Shown here piece after piece: positions 1 to 8,515 of a stretch of DNA of 64,000 nt; positions within the stretch are counted from its first letter, which is position 1; every line of letters begins with the position of its first letter. Under the pieces are notes generated by a model. That model was not told the DNA's origin, made no database searches, and saw only the letters and a program-made list of their open reading frames with translations. The DNA lies in NCBI RefSeq assembly GCF_011299615.1, contig NZ_CP049861.1:868001-932000 (forward strand), given 5' to 3'. The position numbers were made by a program, and so were the translations under genes. This stretch comes from Erysipelothrix sp. HDW6C (GTDB taxonomy: Bacteria; Bacillota_I; Bacilli_A; Erysipelotrichales; Erysipelotrichaceae).

Positions 1-1059
1 GTTGCACCGGACCACTTAATCAGCCAAGCACAGTTTGGAATTATTGCATCCGGACTTGTGTCAATTCTTGCGGGATTTGTTGTGAATAAATTTGGTCAAG
101 AAAAAATTGAAAAATTCTTACCAGCAACCGTAACCGGTAGTATCGCTATTATTATTGGTCTTTCACTTGCGGGAAGTGCAATGACGGGTGCTATTGGCTA
201 TAATGAAGTCGCAAATACAATGGACATGAACTCGGTGATCGTCGCATTTGTTACGCTGACTGCAACTGTTATCTTTTCTGTTTATGTTAAAAAGGGAATT
301 CTTGGTCAGTTGCCAATTCTCTTGGGAATTGGGGTTGGGTATATTTTAGCCTTATCACTTGGAATGATTGATTTCAGTGGAGTCATGGCGAATGGAGTGT
401 TTTCTTTGCCGCACTTTACTTTACCAGAACCGAATATGGCAGCGATTTGGGCGATTATGCCAATTGCGATTGCAACAATTCCTGAATCAACTGCGCATGT
501 TTTCCAACTCGATATTTATGTGAATAACTTGGCAAAGAAAATGGGTTCAAAAAAGAAATATGACATTGAAAACAAACTTGGATCAAATCTAATTGGTGAT
601 GGGGTTGCCGATATTGTCAGTGCTGCAATTGGTGGTCCTGCTGGGACAAACTATGGCGAGAATATCTCAACCATGGCCATTACCAATAATTTCTCGGTCT
701 ATGTACTAGGTGCCGCAGCTGTGTTAGCAATGATAATCTCATTCTTCAGTCCATTGGCTGCTATCGTAACTTCAGTTCCTGCATCGGTTATTAACGGTGC
801 TGGTATCTACTTGTTTGGTGTTATTGGTGCTCAAGGGATTGCGATTATTATCAACAAGGAAGTCGACCTCTTTGATCCAAAGAATTTAGCAATCATCGCG
901 ATTATCTTGGTAGTTGGATTGGGTGGAAACTTCGCCTTCCCTGGAGGAATGATTCCAATTGGAACAATGCAACTTCCTGCCATTGCTACCGCATCAATCT
1001 TGGGAATTTTATTCAATATCCTCTTAAATTTTAGAGAAATATTCTTAGGTAGAAAATAA
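1..1059 (+). CDS. uraA: Uracil permease, NCS2 family (5' end cut off)
   Basis: The frame is open from base 1, so this is the C-terminal part (352 residues visible) of a uracil:proton symporter of the nucleobase-ascorbate transporter family, an inner-membrane carrier for pyrimidine salvage. Visible family marks are the PESTAH segment with the conserved Glu of TM8, the TNYGENISTMAITNN stretch matching the YGEN motif of TM10 in UraA, and a C-terminal LFGVIGAQGI segment. About eight to nine hydrophobic helices remain. The GTG at 58 is only an internal codon. Assignment to uracil rather than xanthine rests on similarity to E. coli UraA and is fairly secure. Confidence 0.85.
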   Translation, partial: VAPDHLISQAQFGIIASGLVSILAGFVVNKFGQEKIEKFLPATVTGSIAIIIGLSLAGSAMTGAIGYNEVANTMDMNSVIVAFVTLTATVIFSVYVKKGILGQLPILLGIGVGYILALSLGMIDFSGVMANGVFSLPHFTLPEPNMAAIWAIMPIAIATIPESTAHVFQLDIYVNNLAKKMGSKKKYDIENKLGSNLIGDGVADIVSAAIGGPAGTNYGENISTMAITNNFSVYVLGAAAVLAMIISFFSPLAAIVTSVPASVINGAGIYLFGVIGAQGIAIIINKEVDLFDPKNLAIIAIILVVGLGGNFAFPGGMIPIGTMQLPAIATASILGILFNILLNFREIFLGRK

Positions 1060-1063
1060 AAAC

Positions 1064-1086
1064 AAGAGTCGCGATAAGCGACTCTT
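1064..1086. terminator. Rho-independent terminator between convergent genes
   Basis: Perfect 9-bp stem (AAGAGTCGC / GCGACTCTT) with a 5-nt loop. The T-rich tract is better on the minus side, so it mainly ends the ATPase transcript, whose stop codon lies in the stem, but it can serve the permease too. Confidence 0.8.
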
Positions 1087-1882
1087 ATTTGTTATCCTTG
1101 AACAGGTAATGCAGTGTCCGTTGTGGGTCTTCAAGAAACATACGTGTATTTGTAACGATGGGATGTTGATCGTAACGGATGGCTTCAATCGTATGATTGA
1201 AATGATAAATTGTTGCACCAGGAAATGCTAAAAGTATGGGTGAGTGGGTGCAGATAATGAACTGGCATCCACGATTTGATGCCTCATGAATCATTGTCAT
1301 AAGTGCAAGCTGTCCGTGAAATGATAAAGGGGTTTCGGGCTCATCAAGTAAATAGAGCGCATTGTCGCGAAGTCGTGTTTTGAAAAATTCGAGATACCCC
1401 TCTCCATGTGAAGCATTGCCCACATTTTCTGTGATGGCGTCCATATGCTGTGCATTTCCGCGTTGCAATCCGGACTCAAGAAGGTATCCCATCGATTGTT
1501 TGTTTGTATGTTTTCTTTCTACAGCAGCAAGTTCGTCATGATAGAATGCCGATTCACTTTTTGCCCACTCAATATAATTGATAAAGTCTTCACTTTGGAG
1601 GTAAAATCCGCGCTGAGATTTGGTCTGCCATGCTAGCGTAAAATGGTTGGGGAGTTCTCTTCGAATGGACTCACTAAAAGGACGCCCATGGCCAATATCA
1701 ATTGCAGTTGAAAGTTCCTTAAGGATCCGTAAAAGCGTTGATTTCCCGCTCCCGTTGTCTCCAGTTAAGAAGGTTACTGGCTGCGTAAAATGCAATGTCT
1801 CAAAGGCGATGACATTGTATGGATATTCGGTATTGGGTGCTGATATAGTCTGGATTGCTTTAAGAATCATGGGAATCACCAT
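1085..1882 (-). CDS. AAA family ATPase (ABC/RecF-like, predicted)
   Basis: A 265-residue single-domain ATPase. Walker A is GDNGSGKST near residue 41, Walker B is LYLLDEPETPLS near residue 176, and a late switch reads IICTHSPIL. These match the COG3910 group of small predicted ATPases, stand-alone AAA_21-type proteins resembling an ABC nucleotide-binding domain without a transporter. No partner gene lies beside it and the substrate is unknown. It faces the permease convergently. The start is uncertain: ATG at 1882 has no clear ribosome binding site, and an ATG four codons later (1870) is equally possible. Confidence 0.75.
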   Translation of the reverse strand: MVIPMILKAIQTISAPNTEYPYNVIAFETLHFTQPVTFLTGDNGSGKSTLLRILKELSTAIDIGHGRPFSESIRRELPNHFTLAWQTKSQRGFYLQSEDFINYIEWAKSESAFYHDELAAVERKHTNKQSMGYLLESGLQRGNAQHMDAITENVGNASHGEGYLEFFKTRLRDNALYLLDEPETPLSFHGQLALMTMIHEASNRGCQFIICTHSPILLAFPGATIYHFNHTIEAIRYDQHPIVTNTRMFLEDPQRTLHYLFKDNK

Positions 1883-1987
1883 CGAGTCTATGCAGTTGAG
1901 TGCATAAATTCACCCTTTGATTACAATTATATCAAATTTCAGAAATCTTCTATAGTATAGAGACAGGTATAAGGGAGAAACATATAT

Positions 1988-2389
1988 ATGACACAAATTA
2001 CAGTAACACGCAGTGCCAACTTTTTGGGAATGGCACGAGCTTATAAAGTAATCGTTGATGGGCGGGAAATAGGACGTGTTAAAAATAACGCGACAGAAAC
2101 GTTCACGATAGACAATGGAAGTCACGAAATGAAGGTTGGAATCAGTGCGATGAATGGTATGAGTAATGTTGTAAAGTTTGAAGCATCAGAAGGTGATGAT
2201 CTTGCATTTACAACCACCATGAACCCGCTCTTGATTGTAGGATTACTATTTTCTCTTTTTGGAGGGGGACTTGCAGGGTATGGTTTTGCTCAAGAAGTAA
2301 CATCGCAACTCTTTTTAGGGATGGGGATTCTTTTCGCAGGCGTAATCATCGCAAGTATCTATTCGATTAAACTAAAGCAAACAGTTTAG
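1988..2389 (+). CDS. Small membrane protein of unknown function
   Basis: 133 residues. The first ~75 form a soluble, probably beta-rich domain (a PEGA-like pattern with VDGREIGRVKN and a string of short strands). Two hydrophobic helices follow (about 78-98 and 103-125), so the protein would sit at the membrane with its N-terminal domain exposed. The start is backed by GGGAGAAA about 8 nt upstream. It stands alone, with its own terminator. No family with known function is recognised. Confidence 0.65.
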   Translation: MTQITVTRSANFLGMARAYKVIVDGREIGRVKNNATETFTIDNGSHEMKVGISAMNGMSNVVKFEASEGDDLAFTTTMNPLLIVGLLFSLFGGGLAGYGFAQEVTSQLFLGMGILFAGVIIASIYSIKLKQTV

Positions 2390-2397
2390 AGTCGAGA

Positions 2398-2420
2398 AAC
2401 AGCACGTTCATCGTGCTGTT
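2398..2420 (+). terminator. Rho-independent terminator
   Basis: 9-bp stem AACAGCACG / CGTGCTGTT with a 5-nt loop, followed by TTTTATT, nine bases after the stop of the small membrane protein gene. Confidence 0.85.
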
Positions 2421-2463
2421 TTTTATTGCAACAATGTATCTTTCACTTTACTTGGAAATGCTT

Positions 2464-2469
2464 TATAAT
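2464..2469 (+). promoter_or_regulatory. -10 box (TATAAT) of the orphan sensor kinase
   Basis: A perfect TATAAT lies 21 nt before the ATG at 2490, with a weak -35 (TTTCAC, 2441-2446) at 17-bp spacing. The transcript would start just before the ribosome binding site AAAGGGGG. Confidence 0.5.
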
Positions 2470-2489
2470 GGAGTAAAGGGGGTGTGATA

Positions 2490-3824
2490 ATGGAACCATA
2501 CTATAAGTACTTTACGATGATCGCTTTTGTTTTTTATTTTTATATCATGAATCGCACCTATGAGGGAATCTTAGAGCCGAGATTTACATCTAAGAATATT
2601 CACATTCCGGTTGCGATTGCGAATTGTTTTTTATGGTTATTGGCGATGTCATTACCACACTCTGCGATTCGTGTTGTCGGCATGTTGACACTTATTTTTG
2701 CGAACATCATGTTTCTTTATCGGACCTCACCACTCATTGCGTTGCACATTGCAGGAGTTTATAATTTAACGGTCTATTGTGCACGGGGAATTATCTTTTC
2801 GATAATCAGTATCTCAACGGGAGCGCCGTTTCGAGATATCTTAGGAATAAGCCAAGTTTACTACTTTGTGCATATTATCAGTGTTTTCTTAGCACTCGCA
2901 TTCTTGGAAATATATCGTCGCATTTCGAAAGCGCCACAACGCATCAAATACTTTTATGCGAGTCCCAAACAACTGCGCTTCTTCGTGATTTATCTGTTTG
3001 CTTTACAATTATTTATGATGTATATAAACGATGGACGCATTCTTGAAATCTACTCTAATTGGTTCTCGTATCTCTATCTTATTGCTTGTATTTTAACGGA
3101 AGCATTGCTGTTATTTATTTTTCATCACTTGATGCAACTTACTGAGTTTATTGAAAAGGAAATGGTTGAAAAAAGCATAATTCAAGGTCTTGAATCAAAA
3201 CTTGAATTCTATCGTACCTATCAAGTTCAAACCGATTCGCTTCGAAAGTTTAAGCACGATTATCAGAAAGTCATGGGTAATCTTAACTACTATATTGATC
3301 GTAACGATATTGAAGGTATCAAAACCTATCTACATGAGACGATGGGTATTGTTGAAGGTGCATCAATTCACGAGGTACAGTACAGTAACAATGGTCTTTT
3401 GGATGCGATTCTTCAAGATGCTGCCAACCGAGCTGATGATCTTGGAATAAAATTCGATGCATTGGTATCAATTCCCGAAGGAATTCAAATGAGCGATTTT
3501 GATATTGTTCGCTTGTTCAGTAACTTACTTGATAATGCAATGCTCGCGGCAAGTAAGGTTGAGGGTGAAGCAAAAGTCAGGGTCTTTGGAATTCAACGAT
3601 CCAATTGGTTCCAAGTTGAAGTTTCCAATACATTTGACGGCCGCTATACCAAATCAGGTAATAGTTTTACGACGATGAAACAAGATAAAGAGTTGCACGG
3701 ATATGGTATTCAAATTATTCAACAGGTAGTGCAAAGCATGCATGGTGTCTTAACCATGGATCCAAATAGAGAGCAAAAAGTATTTACAGTGAAACTCTCA
3801 ATCCCTGTTCCCCAAAGTGACTAA
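2490..3824 (+). CDS. AgrC-like sensor histidine kinase (GHKL), orphan
   Basis: About 444 residues. The first ~210 hold some six to seven hydrophobic helices forming a membrane sensor. A coiled linker leads to the phosphoacceptor region (LRKFKHDYQKVMGNL, His near 255). The C-terminal GHKL ATPase has an N-box (LFSNLLDNAMLAA) and a late glycine box (HGYGIQIIQQVV). This is the layout of AgrC/NatK/BlpH-type kinases, which usually sense peptides and phosphorylate a LytTR response regulator. No response regulator or peptide gene adjoins it. ATG 2490 fits the ribosome binding site AAAGGGGG better than the upstream GTG at 2484. Confidence 0.85.
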   Translation: MEPYYKYFTMIAFVFYFYIMNRTYEGILEPRFTSKNIHIPVAIANCFLWLLAMSLPHSAIRVVGMLTLIFANIMFLYRTSPLIALHIAGVYNLTVYCARGIIFSIISISTGAPFRDILGISQVYYFVHIISVFLALAFLEIYRRISKAPQRIKYFYASPKQLRFFVIYLFALQLFMMYINDGRILEIYSNWFSYLYLIACILTEALLLFIFHHLMQLTEFIEKEMVEKSIIQGLESKLEFYRTYQVQTDSLRKFKHDYQKVMGNLNYYIDRNDIEGIKTYLHETMGIVEGASIHEVQYSNNGLLDAILQDAANRADDLGIKFDALVSIPEGIQMSDFDIVRLFSNLLDNAMLAASKVEGEAKVRVFGIQRSNWFQVEVSNTFDGRYTKSGNSFTTMKQDKELHGYGIQIIQQVVQSMHGVLTMDPNREQKVFTVKLSIPVPQSD

Positions 3825-3833
3825 GGTCACTTT
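3814..3833 (+). terminator. Rho-independent terminator
   Basis: 8-bp stem AAAGTGAC / GTCACTTT spanning the stop codon of the kinase, then a run of T. Confidence 0.8.
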
Positions 3834-3857
3834 TTTTTGAATATTTGAATAAAAGTG

Positions 3858-3885
3858 TTGACAACCAAGGGTGTTTCAGTAATAA
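3858..3885 (+). promoter_or_regulatory. Promoter of the methionine operon
   Basis: Consensus TTGACA (3858-3863), 16-bp spacer, TAATAA (3880-3885), directly upstream of the T-box leader. Confidence 0.75.
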
Positions 3886-3892
3886 TGGTGAA

Positions 3893-4147
3893 AAGCGATG
3901 AAAAGGAAAGTAATTTCTTGAAAGTTTTACAGAGAGCCTGCGGTGGTGAGAGTGGGTAGACGGAAGAGCAATGAAAATGGCCTTGGAGCAGTAAGACTGA
4001 GATCCCCTTGTGGTTTAGGTTTTACCGGGTGTGCCCGTTAAAGCACTAGAGAATGATAGTTCTTGAAGAGGTTTGTAATCGTGAGATGCAAACGAATTAA
4101 GGTGGTAACATGAGCAGCGCTCATCCTTAGGGATGGGCGCTTTTTAT
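3893..4147 (+). promoter_or_regulatory. T-box leader, methionine specifier
   Basis: A tRNA-sensing transcription attenuator. The AG bulge and E-loop strand (GGAAAGTAA, 3904-3912) and the distal Stem I block AGAGAGCC plus GGTGGTGAGAG (3931-3951) are present. The specifier-loop strand reads GAA-A-ATG-G (3973-3980), placing codon AUG at 3977-3979 in the usual GAA-N-codon position. The T-box AAGGTGGTAACATGAGC (4099-4115) carries UGGU (4103-4106), complementary to the ACCA end of tRNA-Met. Uncharged tRNA-Met should stabilise the antiterminator and switch on the M20 gene and metNIQ when methionine is scarce. The Met assignment agrees with the downstream importer. Confidence 0.93.
4117..4146 (+). 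terminator. T-box attenuator terminator
   Basis: 10-bp stem (GCGCTCATCC / GGATGGGCGC, one G-T pair) with a TTAG loop and a T-run. Its 5' arm overlaps the T-box antiterminator, as expected for a T-box switch. Confidence 0.9.
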
Positions 4148-4171
4148 ATGTCTAAACGTCAAAGGAGAAGA

Positions 4172-5356
4172 ATGATGACACACAAAATTGATAGCTATGT
4201 AGAACAACAACATGAATTGTATAAGAAATTAGCTTTAGAGATTCATGCGAAACCAGAGGTAAGTAATTATGAGTTCTTTGCGTGTGAGACGCTCTCACAA
4301 CAACTAATTGCAGAAGGGTTTGATGTGACAGTAGATGTTGCAGGACACCGCACGGGATTTGATGCCCGTTACAAATCCGCAAAACCAGGACCCGTTGTTG
4401 TCTTTCTTGCAGAGTATGATGCGCTGGTTGGAATTGGCCATGCTTGCGGTCATAACATTTTTGGAACAACATCTTCACTTGCCGGTGCGGCACTGAAAGA
4501 AGTGATTGATGAAGTTGGAGGAGAAATTCGCATCTATGGAACACCTGGAGAAGAGGGTGGCGAGAATGGTTCAGCAAAGGGAAGTTTCGTTCGTGAAGGA
4601 TTCCTTGATGATGTTGACGTTGCATTGTGTGTCCATCCCGGTCACCTGCATGGATTGACGGGAACTTCATTGGCAAATGATCCAGTAGATGTAGAATTCT
4701 TTGGACGTGCGAGCCATGCGTCTGGTGCACCAGAGTATGGCATTAATGCATTGGATGCAGTCATCGCAGTATTTAACAATATTAATGCTTTACGGGAACA
4801 CTTAACAGATGATGTTCGGATACATGGAATCATAACCCATGGCGGTGATGCACCCAATGTTGTTCCTGAGTATGCATCGGCGCGGTTCTATTTGCGAGCT
4901 CAAGCACGTCATACTTTGAATGATGTATACCAAAAGTTCGAGAATATTGTTAAGGCAGCAGCACTGGCAACAGGATGCACTTACAAATTTGGTCTTTTTC
5001 AAAACTCAGTTGACAATACAGTCGTAACACCGCTCTTAGACGCTGTTTACGAGCGCCACTTGAATCGTTATGGTGAAGTTGTAACACCACGTCAGGCAGG
5101 CGGTTCTGGGTCAACAGACGTTGGTAATATCAGTCAGGTAGTTCCAACCATTCAGCCCCATATTAATATATCCAATGAACCAATAGCGGGCCACAGTATT
5201 GAATTCCGTGAGGCTTCAAAAAGCGAACTTGGATTAAGCACCATTGCATTGGGAGCAAAGATTCTTGCTCATACTGCATTGGATTTAATTCTCGATCCAC
5301 AACTCTTGGAAGCTGTAAAGATACAGCATAAAGAGAACACTCAAAATCAAGTATAG
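4172..5356 (+). CDS. M20 family metallo-amidohydrolase (PM20D2/AbgB-like)
   Basis: About 394 residues. This di-zinc hydrolase cleaves amide bonds of small N-acyl amino acids or dipeptides. Metal and catalytic motifs seen are EYDAL, GIGHACGHN, the Glu pair in GEEGGENGSAKG and CVHPGH; the dimerisation domain carries GRASHAS. The sequence resembles the PM20D2 and p-aminobenzoyl-glutamate hydrolase branch. It is the first gene after a methionine T-box and 13 nt before metN, suggesting it frees methionine from an N-acyl or dipeptide form; that substrate is inference. Ribosome binding site AAAGGAG suits ATG 4172 or the adjacent ATG 4175 (better spacing). The frame extends upstream into the T-box terminator, which is not coding. 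Confidence 0.88.
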   Translation: MMTHKIDSYVEQQHELYKKLALEIHAKPEVSNYEFFACETLSQQLIAEGFDVTVDVAGHRTGFDARYKSAKPGPVVVFLAEYDALVGIGHACGHNIFGTTSSLAGAALKEVIDEVGGEIRIYGTPGEEGGENGSAKGSFVREGFLDDVDVALCVHPGHLHGLTGTSLANDPVDVEFFGRASHASGAPEYGINALDAVIAVFNNINALREHLTDDVRIHGIITHGGDAPNVVPEYASARFYLRAQARHTLNDVYQKFENIVKAAALATGCTYKFGLFQNSVDNTVVTPLLDAVYERHLNRYGEVVTPRQAGGSGSTDVGNISQVVPTIQPHINISNEPIAGHSIEFREASKSELGLSTIALGAKILAHTALDLILDPQLLEAVKIQHKENTQNQV

Positions 5357-5369
5357 AAGGAGGCAAGCA

Positions 5370-6407
5370 ATGATAGAATTTCAAAATATATCCAAGACAT
5401 TCTCGGGGTCTCACGACGACATCCATGCGGTACGAGATGTATCATTCACCATCGAAGCACAAGAAATATTTGGGATCATTGGATTTAGCGGAGCTGGGAA
5501 AAGCACGCTGATCCGCTGCATCAACCTTCTTGAACGCCCAACTCGGGGAAATGTTGTAATCAATAACACAGTGCTGAACAACCTCAGTGATAAAGCGTTG
5601 CGATTACAACGTCGTAAAATTGGCATGATCTTTCAAGGTTTTAACCTTATGGCATCACGAACAGTTTTTGAAAATGTCGCCTTTCCCCTTCGTGATCAGA
5701 AGAAGTCACAAAAAGAGATTAAGGACAAGGTTTCCTCCCTTTTACAACTTGTAGGCATTACAGATAAAATCGATGCTTATCCATCTCAACTATCTGGTGG
5801 ACAAAAACAGCGTGTTGCGATTGCCAGAGCATTGGCTAATGATCCAGATATTCTCTTATGCGATGAAGCCACATCGGCGTTGGATCCGCAAACAACCAAG
5901 ACAATCCTGCGTTTACTTCAAGAAGTTAATGAACGCCTGGGGATTACAATCGTGATTGTAACCCATGAAATGGATGTAATTAAGGAAGTATGCCAGCGCG
6001 TTGCGGTCATGGAAGATGGTTATGTTAAAGAGTTAGACAGCGTTATTAATATCTTTGCAAACCCTCAGGAACAAATAACGAAAGACTTTGTAAATAGCAC
6101 AACGAACATGGATGCGATTGGCGAGATTGTTCAAAAGAAGCCAGAACTCCTGAACTTACAAACGGATCAGCGACTTGTAAAAATAACCTTCTTTGGTACA
6201 AACACAAAGGAAGCGATTATTTCTGAGATAAGCAGCCAATTTGGTGTAAAGGCAAGTATCATCTATGCCAACGTTGAAATTATTCAAGACGAGATCATTG
6301 GTGCATTGGTGGTTATTTTGTCAGGTGATCGTCAATCGGATGCACTTGCGTATCTAACAAGCATTGATGTAAAGACGGAGGTACTTCATCATGGAACAAC
6401 TCTTTAA
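5370..6407 (+). CDS. metN: Methionine ABC importer ATPase MetN
   Basis: 345 residues. The ABC ATPase domain has Walker A GFSGAGKS (38-45), signature LSGGQKQRVAIARAL and Walker B ILLCDEATSALD. A C-terminal NIL domain (roughly 265-345) allosterically binds methionine in MetN proteins and shuts transport down when the cell is replete. It drives D/L-methionine uptake with MetI and MetQ at the membrane. Ribosome binding site GGAGG precedes the ATG. The gene overlaps metI by 17 nt, indicating translational coupling. Expression should follow the upstream T-box. Confidence 0.95.
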   Translation: MIEFQNISKTFSGSHDDIHAVRDVSFTIEAQEIFGIIGFSGAGKSTLIRCINLLERPTRGNVVINNTVLNNLSDKALRLQRRKIGMIFQGFNLMASRTVFENVAFPLRDQKKSQKEIKDKVSSLLQLVGITDKIDAYPSQLSGGQKQRVAIARALANDPDILLCDEATSALDPQTTKTILRLLQEVNERLGITIVIVTHEMDVIKEVCQRVAVMEDGYVKELDSVINIFANPQEQITKDFVNSTTNMDAIGEIVQKKPELLNLQTDQRLVKITFFGTNTKEAIISEISSQFGVKASIIYANVEIIQDEIIGALVVILSGDRQSDALAYLTSIDVKTEVLHHGTTL

Positions 6408-7071
6408 TCAATACCTTCCCAATCTCATGACATACAAAGAGGAGTTTATTAAAGCGATACTTCAAACCTTAGAAATGGTTCTGAAGAGTGGGGTATTATC
6501 CTTAATCTGTGGACTGATTCTGGGAATAACTTTGGTTGTGACCCGTAAAGATGGGTTACTTGAAAATCGCTTTGTCTATCATATTCTTGATAAGGTCACC
6601 AACCTCTTTCGTTCCATCCCATTTGTAATTCTAATTACAACAATTTTACCTTTAACACGTTTAATAGTTGGGACAAGTATTGGTGTGAAGGGAGCCATCT
6701 TTCCGCTTGTCATTGGTTGTACACCATTCTTTATGAGACAAGTTGATATGGCGCTTTCAGATACTGATGCTGGGCTGATTGAAGCAGCCCAAGCTATGGG
6801 ATTATCCCCAACCAAAATCATCCTGCGCGTTTACTTACGAGAAAGTATCCCCGCACTTGTACGCTCGATTACAATTACGCTCATTAGCTTGGTTGGGTTG
6901 ACAGCAATGGCGGGAATTGTGGGCGGTGGTGGTCTGGGTGACTTTGTTACTCGATATGGTCATGCCCGTTATTACTATGATATTACCATTGTATCCGTTA
7001 TTGTAATTCTACTCATGGTAACATTCATTCAAGCAATTGGAAATATAATTATTAGAAAGACTACACATTAG
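6391..7071 (+). CDS. metI: Methionine ABC importer permease MetI
   Basis: 226 residues with about five membrane helices. The EAA coupling loop is visible as EAAQAMGLSPTKIILRVYLRES, followed by the characteristic C-terminal GLTAMAGIVGGGGLGDF stretch of MetI. It forms the membrane channel of the MetNIQ complex. Its start lies inside metN (17-nt overlap) and it is followed after 16 nt by metQ. Confidence 0.95.
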   Translation: MEQLFNQYLPNLMTYKEEFIKAILQTLEMVLKSGVLSLICGLILGITLVVTRKDGLLENRFVYHILDKVTNLFRSIPFVILITTILPLTRLIVGTSIGVKGAIFPLVIGCTPFFMRQVDMALSDTDAGLIEAAQAMGLSPTKIILRVYLRESIPALVRSITITLISLVGLTAMAGIVGGGGLGDFVTRYGHARYYYDITIVSVIVILLMVTFIQAIGNIIIRKTTH

Positions 7072-7087
7072 TGTAGAGGAGAAAAAA

Positions 7088-7885
7088 ATGAAAAAGATTA
7101 TCATACTTGCACTGGCATTAATTGCCCTAGTTGGTTGCTCAAAAGCACCAGAGAATACCGATGAAACACATATTAAACTCGGAATGATGGGAAGTGATTC
7201 TGTTGTATGGAAGCGTGTTGCTGAACTTGCTGCTGAAGAAGGCATCATTATCGAAATTGTGGCATTCAGTGACTATACGCAACCCAATGCCGCATTACAA
7301 GCTGGAGAGATTGATATTAATGCATTCCAACACTTTGTATACTTGGAGAATGAAGTCGAAACACTTGGTTATGACATTGTTCCAATTGCTAAAACTTCCA
7401 TCGCTCCACTGGGTCTATACTCAAAAAATATCACAAGTCTTGATCAACTCAAAGATGGAGATAAAATTTCAATTCCCAACGATGTGACAAATGGTGGTCG
7501 AGCGCTTCAATTATTACAAGCAAATGGACTCATTAAACTGAATGATGCGAAATTTCCAACGCCAAAAGATATAGTTGAAAATCCAAAGAACTTTGAAATC
7601 ATCGAGTTGGCCGCTGCAACAATACCGGGAACACTCCAAGACGTAGCGATTGCCGCAATCAACTCGGGAATCGCCGTCGACGCGGGGCTTATTCCAACAG
7701 AAGCAGCAATTGTACTTGAAGATGTCACAATTTCTCAGGACAATCCGTATGTAAATTTGATAGCTGCTCGTAGCGAAGATAAGGACAGTCCTGTACTGAA
7801 ACGGATAATTGAACTGTATCAAACCGATGAGATTAAAGAACTTACAATCAAAGACAGTAAAGGCGCATCAATTCCAGTTTGGTAA
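7088..7885 (+). CDS. metQ: Methionine-binding lipoprotein MetQ
   Basis: 265 residues. A signal peptide ends in the lipobox LVGCS (Cys near 18), so the protein is lipid-anchored outside the membrane. The rest is a NlpA/MetQ-type solute-binding domain (IKLGMMGSDSVVWKRV start, INAFQHFVYLENE, IAIPNDVTNGGRALQLLQ-like hinge). Some NlpA proteins bind methionine dipeptides; with an M20 hydrolase in the same operon, free methionine plus a derivative could both be ligands. Ribosome binding site GAGGAG is 6-7 nt before the ATG. No strong terminator follows. Confidence 0.95.
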   Translation: MKKIIILALALIALVGCSKAPENTDETHIKLGMMGSDSVVWKRVAELAAEEGIIIEIVAFSDYTQPNAALQAGEIDINAFQHFVYLENEVETLGYDIVPIAKTSIAPLGLYSKNITSLDQLKDGDKISIPNDVTNGGRALQLLQANGLIKLNDAKFPTPKDIVENPKNFEIIELAAATIPGTLQDVAIAAINSGIAVDAGLIPTEAAIVLEDVTISQDNPYVNLIAARSEDKDSPVLKRIIELYQTDEIKELTIKDSKGASIPVW

Positions 7886-7978
7886 GCCTCACATCTTTAT
7901 GACATATTTACCTTACAAAAGTGTAATACATTGAGCGTATTGCTATGATATTATGCTCTTGTAAGGAGGGTTTGTTTT

Positions 7979-8362
7979 ATGAAACGTACCAAAATTATGG
8001 TAGGCGTCGCGTTTGTTGCAGTGCTTGCAGTTGTCGCATTCCCAGCCTATCAGTATTATCAAAATCGCTATGTCGGCAGTGAATATTTCGCCCGTGTGCC
8101 GTTGGACTTCAATACCGAACCGGTGGCTATAACCGACGATCGCGGCGCATTCTTCGCAAATGGAGTATCCTATCAACTGGATGGATACAACGAAAAAGGA
8201 GAGCACCGAGTCCTAGAGTTCACGGTATATGGCGACAAAGCCAGTGAAATGTACGAACCAGGCGCATATTTAAGTATCAGTGCAAGTAAACAAATCGTAG
8301 TTGGCCAATCTGAGGTAAAAGACACAGATATCCCACCAACAGTACTTGTTAAGATTCGTTAA
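7979..8362 (+). CDS. YxeA family (DUF1093) secreted protein
   Basis: 127 residues. An N-terminal membrane or signal helix (about 6-24) is followed by the compact beta domain of the YxeA family (NRYVGSEYFARVP, YNEKGEHRVLEFTVYGD, GAYLSIS, and the terminal IPPTVLVKIR). Members are small exported proteins of unknown function, often several per genome. No lipobox Cys is present. A good GGAGG ribosome binding site sits 8 nt ahead. A separated CCTTACAA / TTGTAAGG inverted repeat brackets its upstream region. Confidence 0.85.
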   Translation: MKRTKIMVGVAFVAVLAVVAFPAYQYYQNRYVGSEYFARVPLDFNTEPVAITDDRGAFFANGVSYQLDGYNEKGEHRVLEFTVYGDKASEMYEPGAYLSISASKQIVVGQSEVKDTDIPPTVLVKIR

Positions 8363-8365
8363 TGG

Positions 8366-8396
8366 AATAGTGAAACCTCACAAGGGCTTCACTATT
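8366..8396 (+). terminator. Rho-independent terminator
   Basis: 9-bp stem AATAGTGAA / TTCACTATT around a loop that itself can pair CCT with AGG, followed by TTTTA. Confidence 0.75.
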
Positions 8397-8515
8397 TTTA
8401 CTGTTTTTCTTACGCTATCGTAGAGAGTGCCACTTTGTACGATTTATAGTATAATAGGAATGATTAGTACGCATATCAAACCAATTTGGGATGCTATGTA
8501 TAAAAAGGAGTTTGT

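Noticed and set aside
3971-3973. ATG at 3971 as the T-box specifier codon
   Set aside because: The GAA-N-codon position of the specifier loop places the codon at 3977-3979; both would read Met, so the assignment is unchanged.
4152-4730. 192-residue antisense frame within the M20 gene
   Set aside because: His/Leu/Gln-rich shadow of the coding strand with no start signal.
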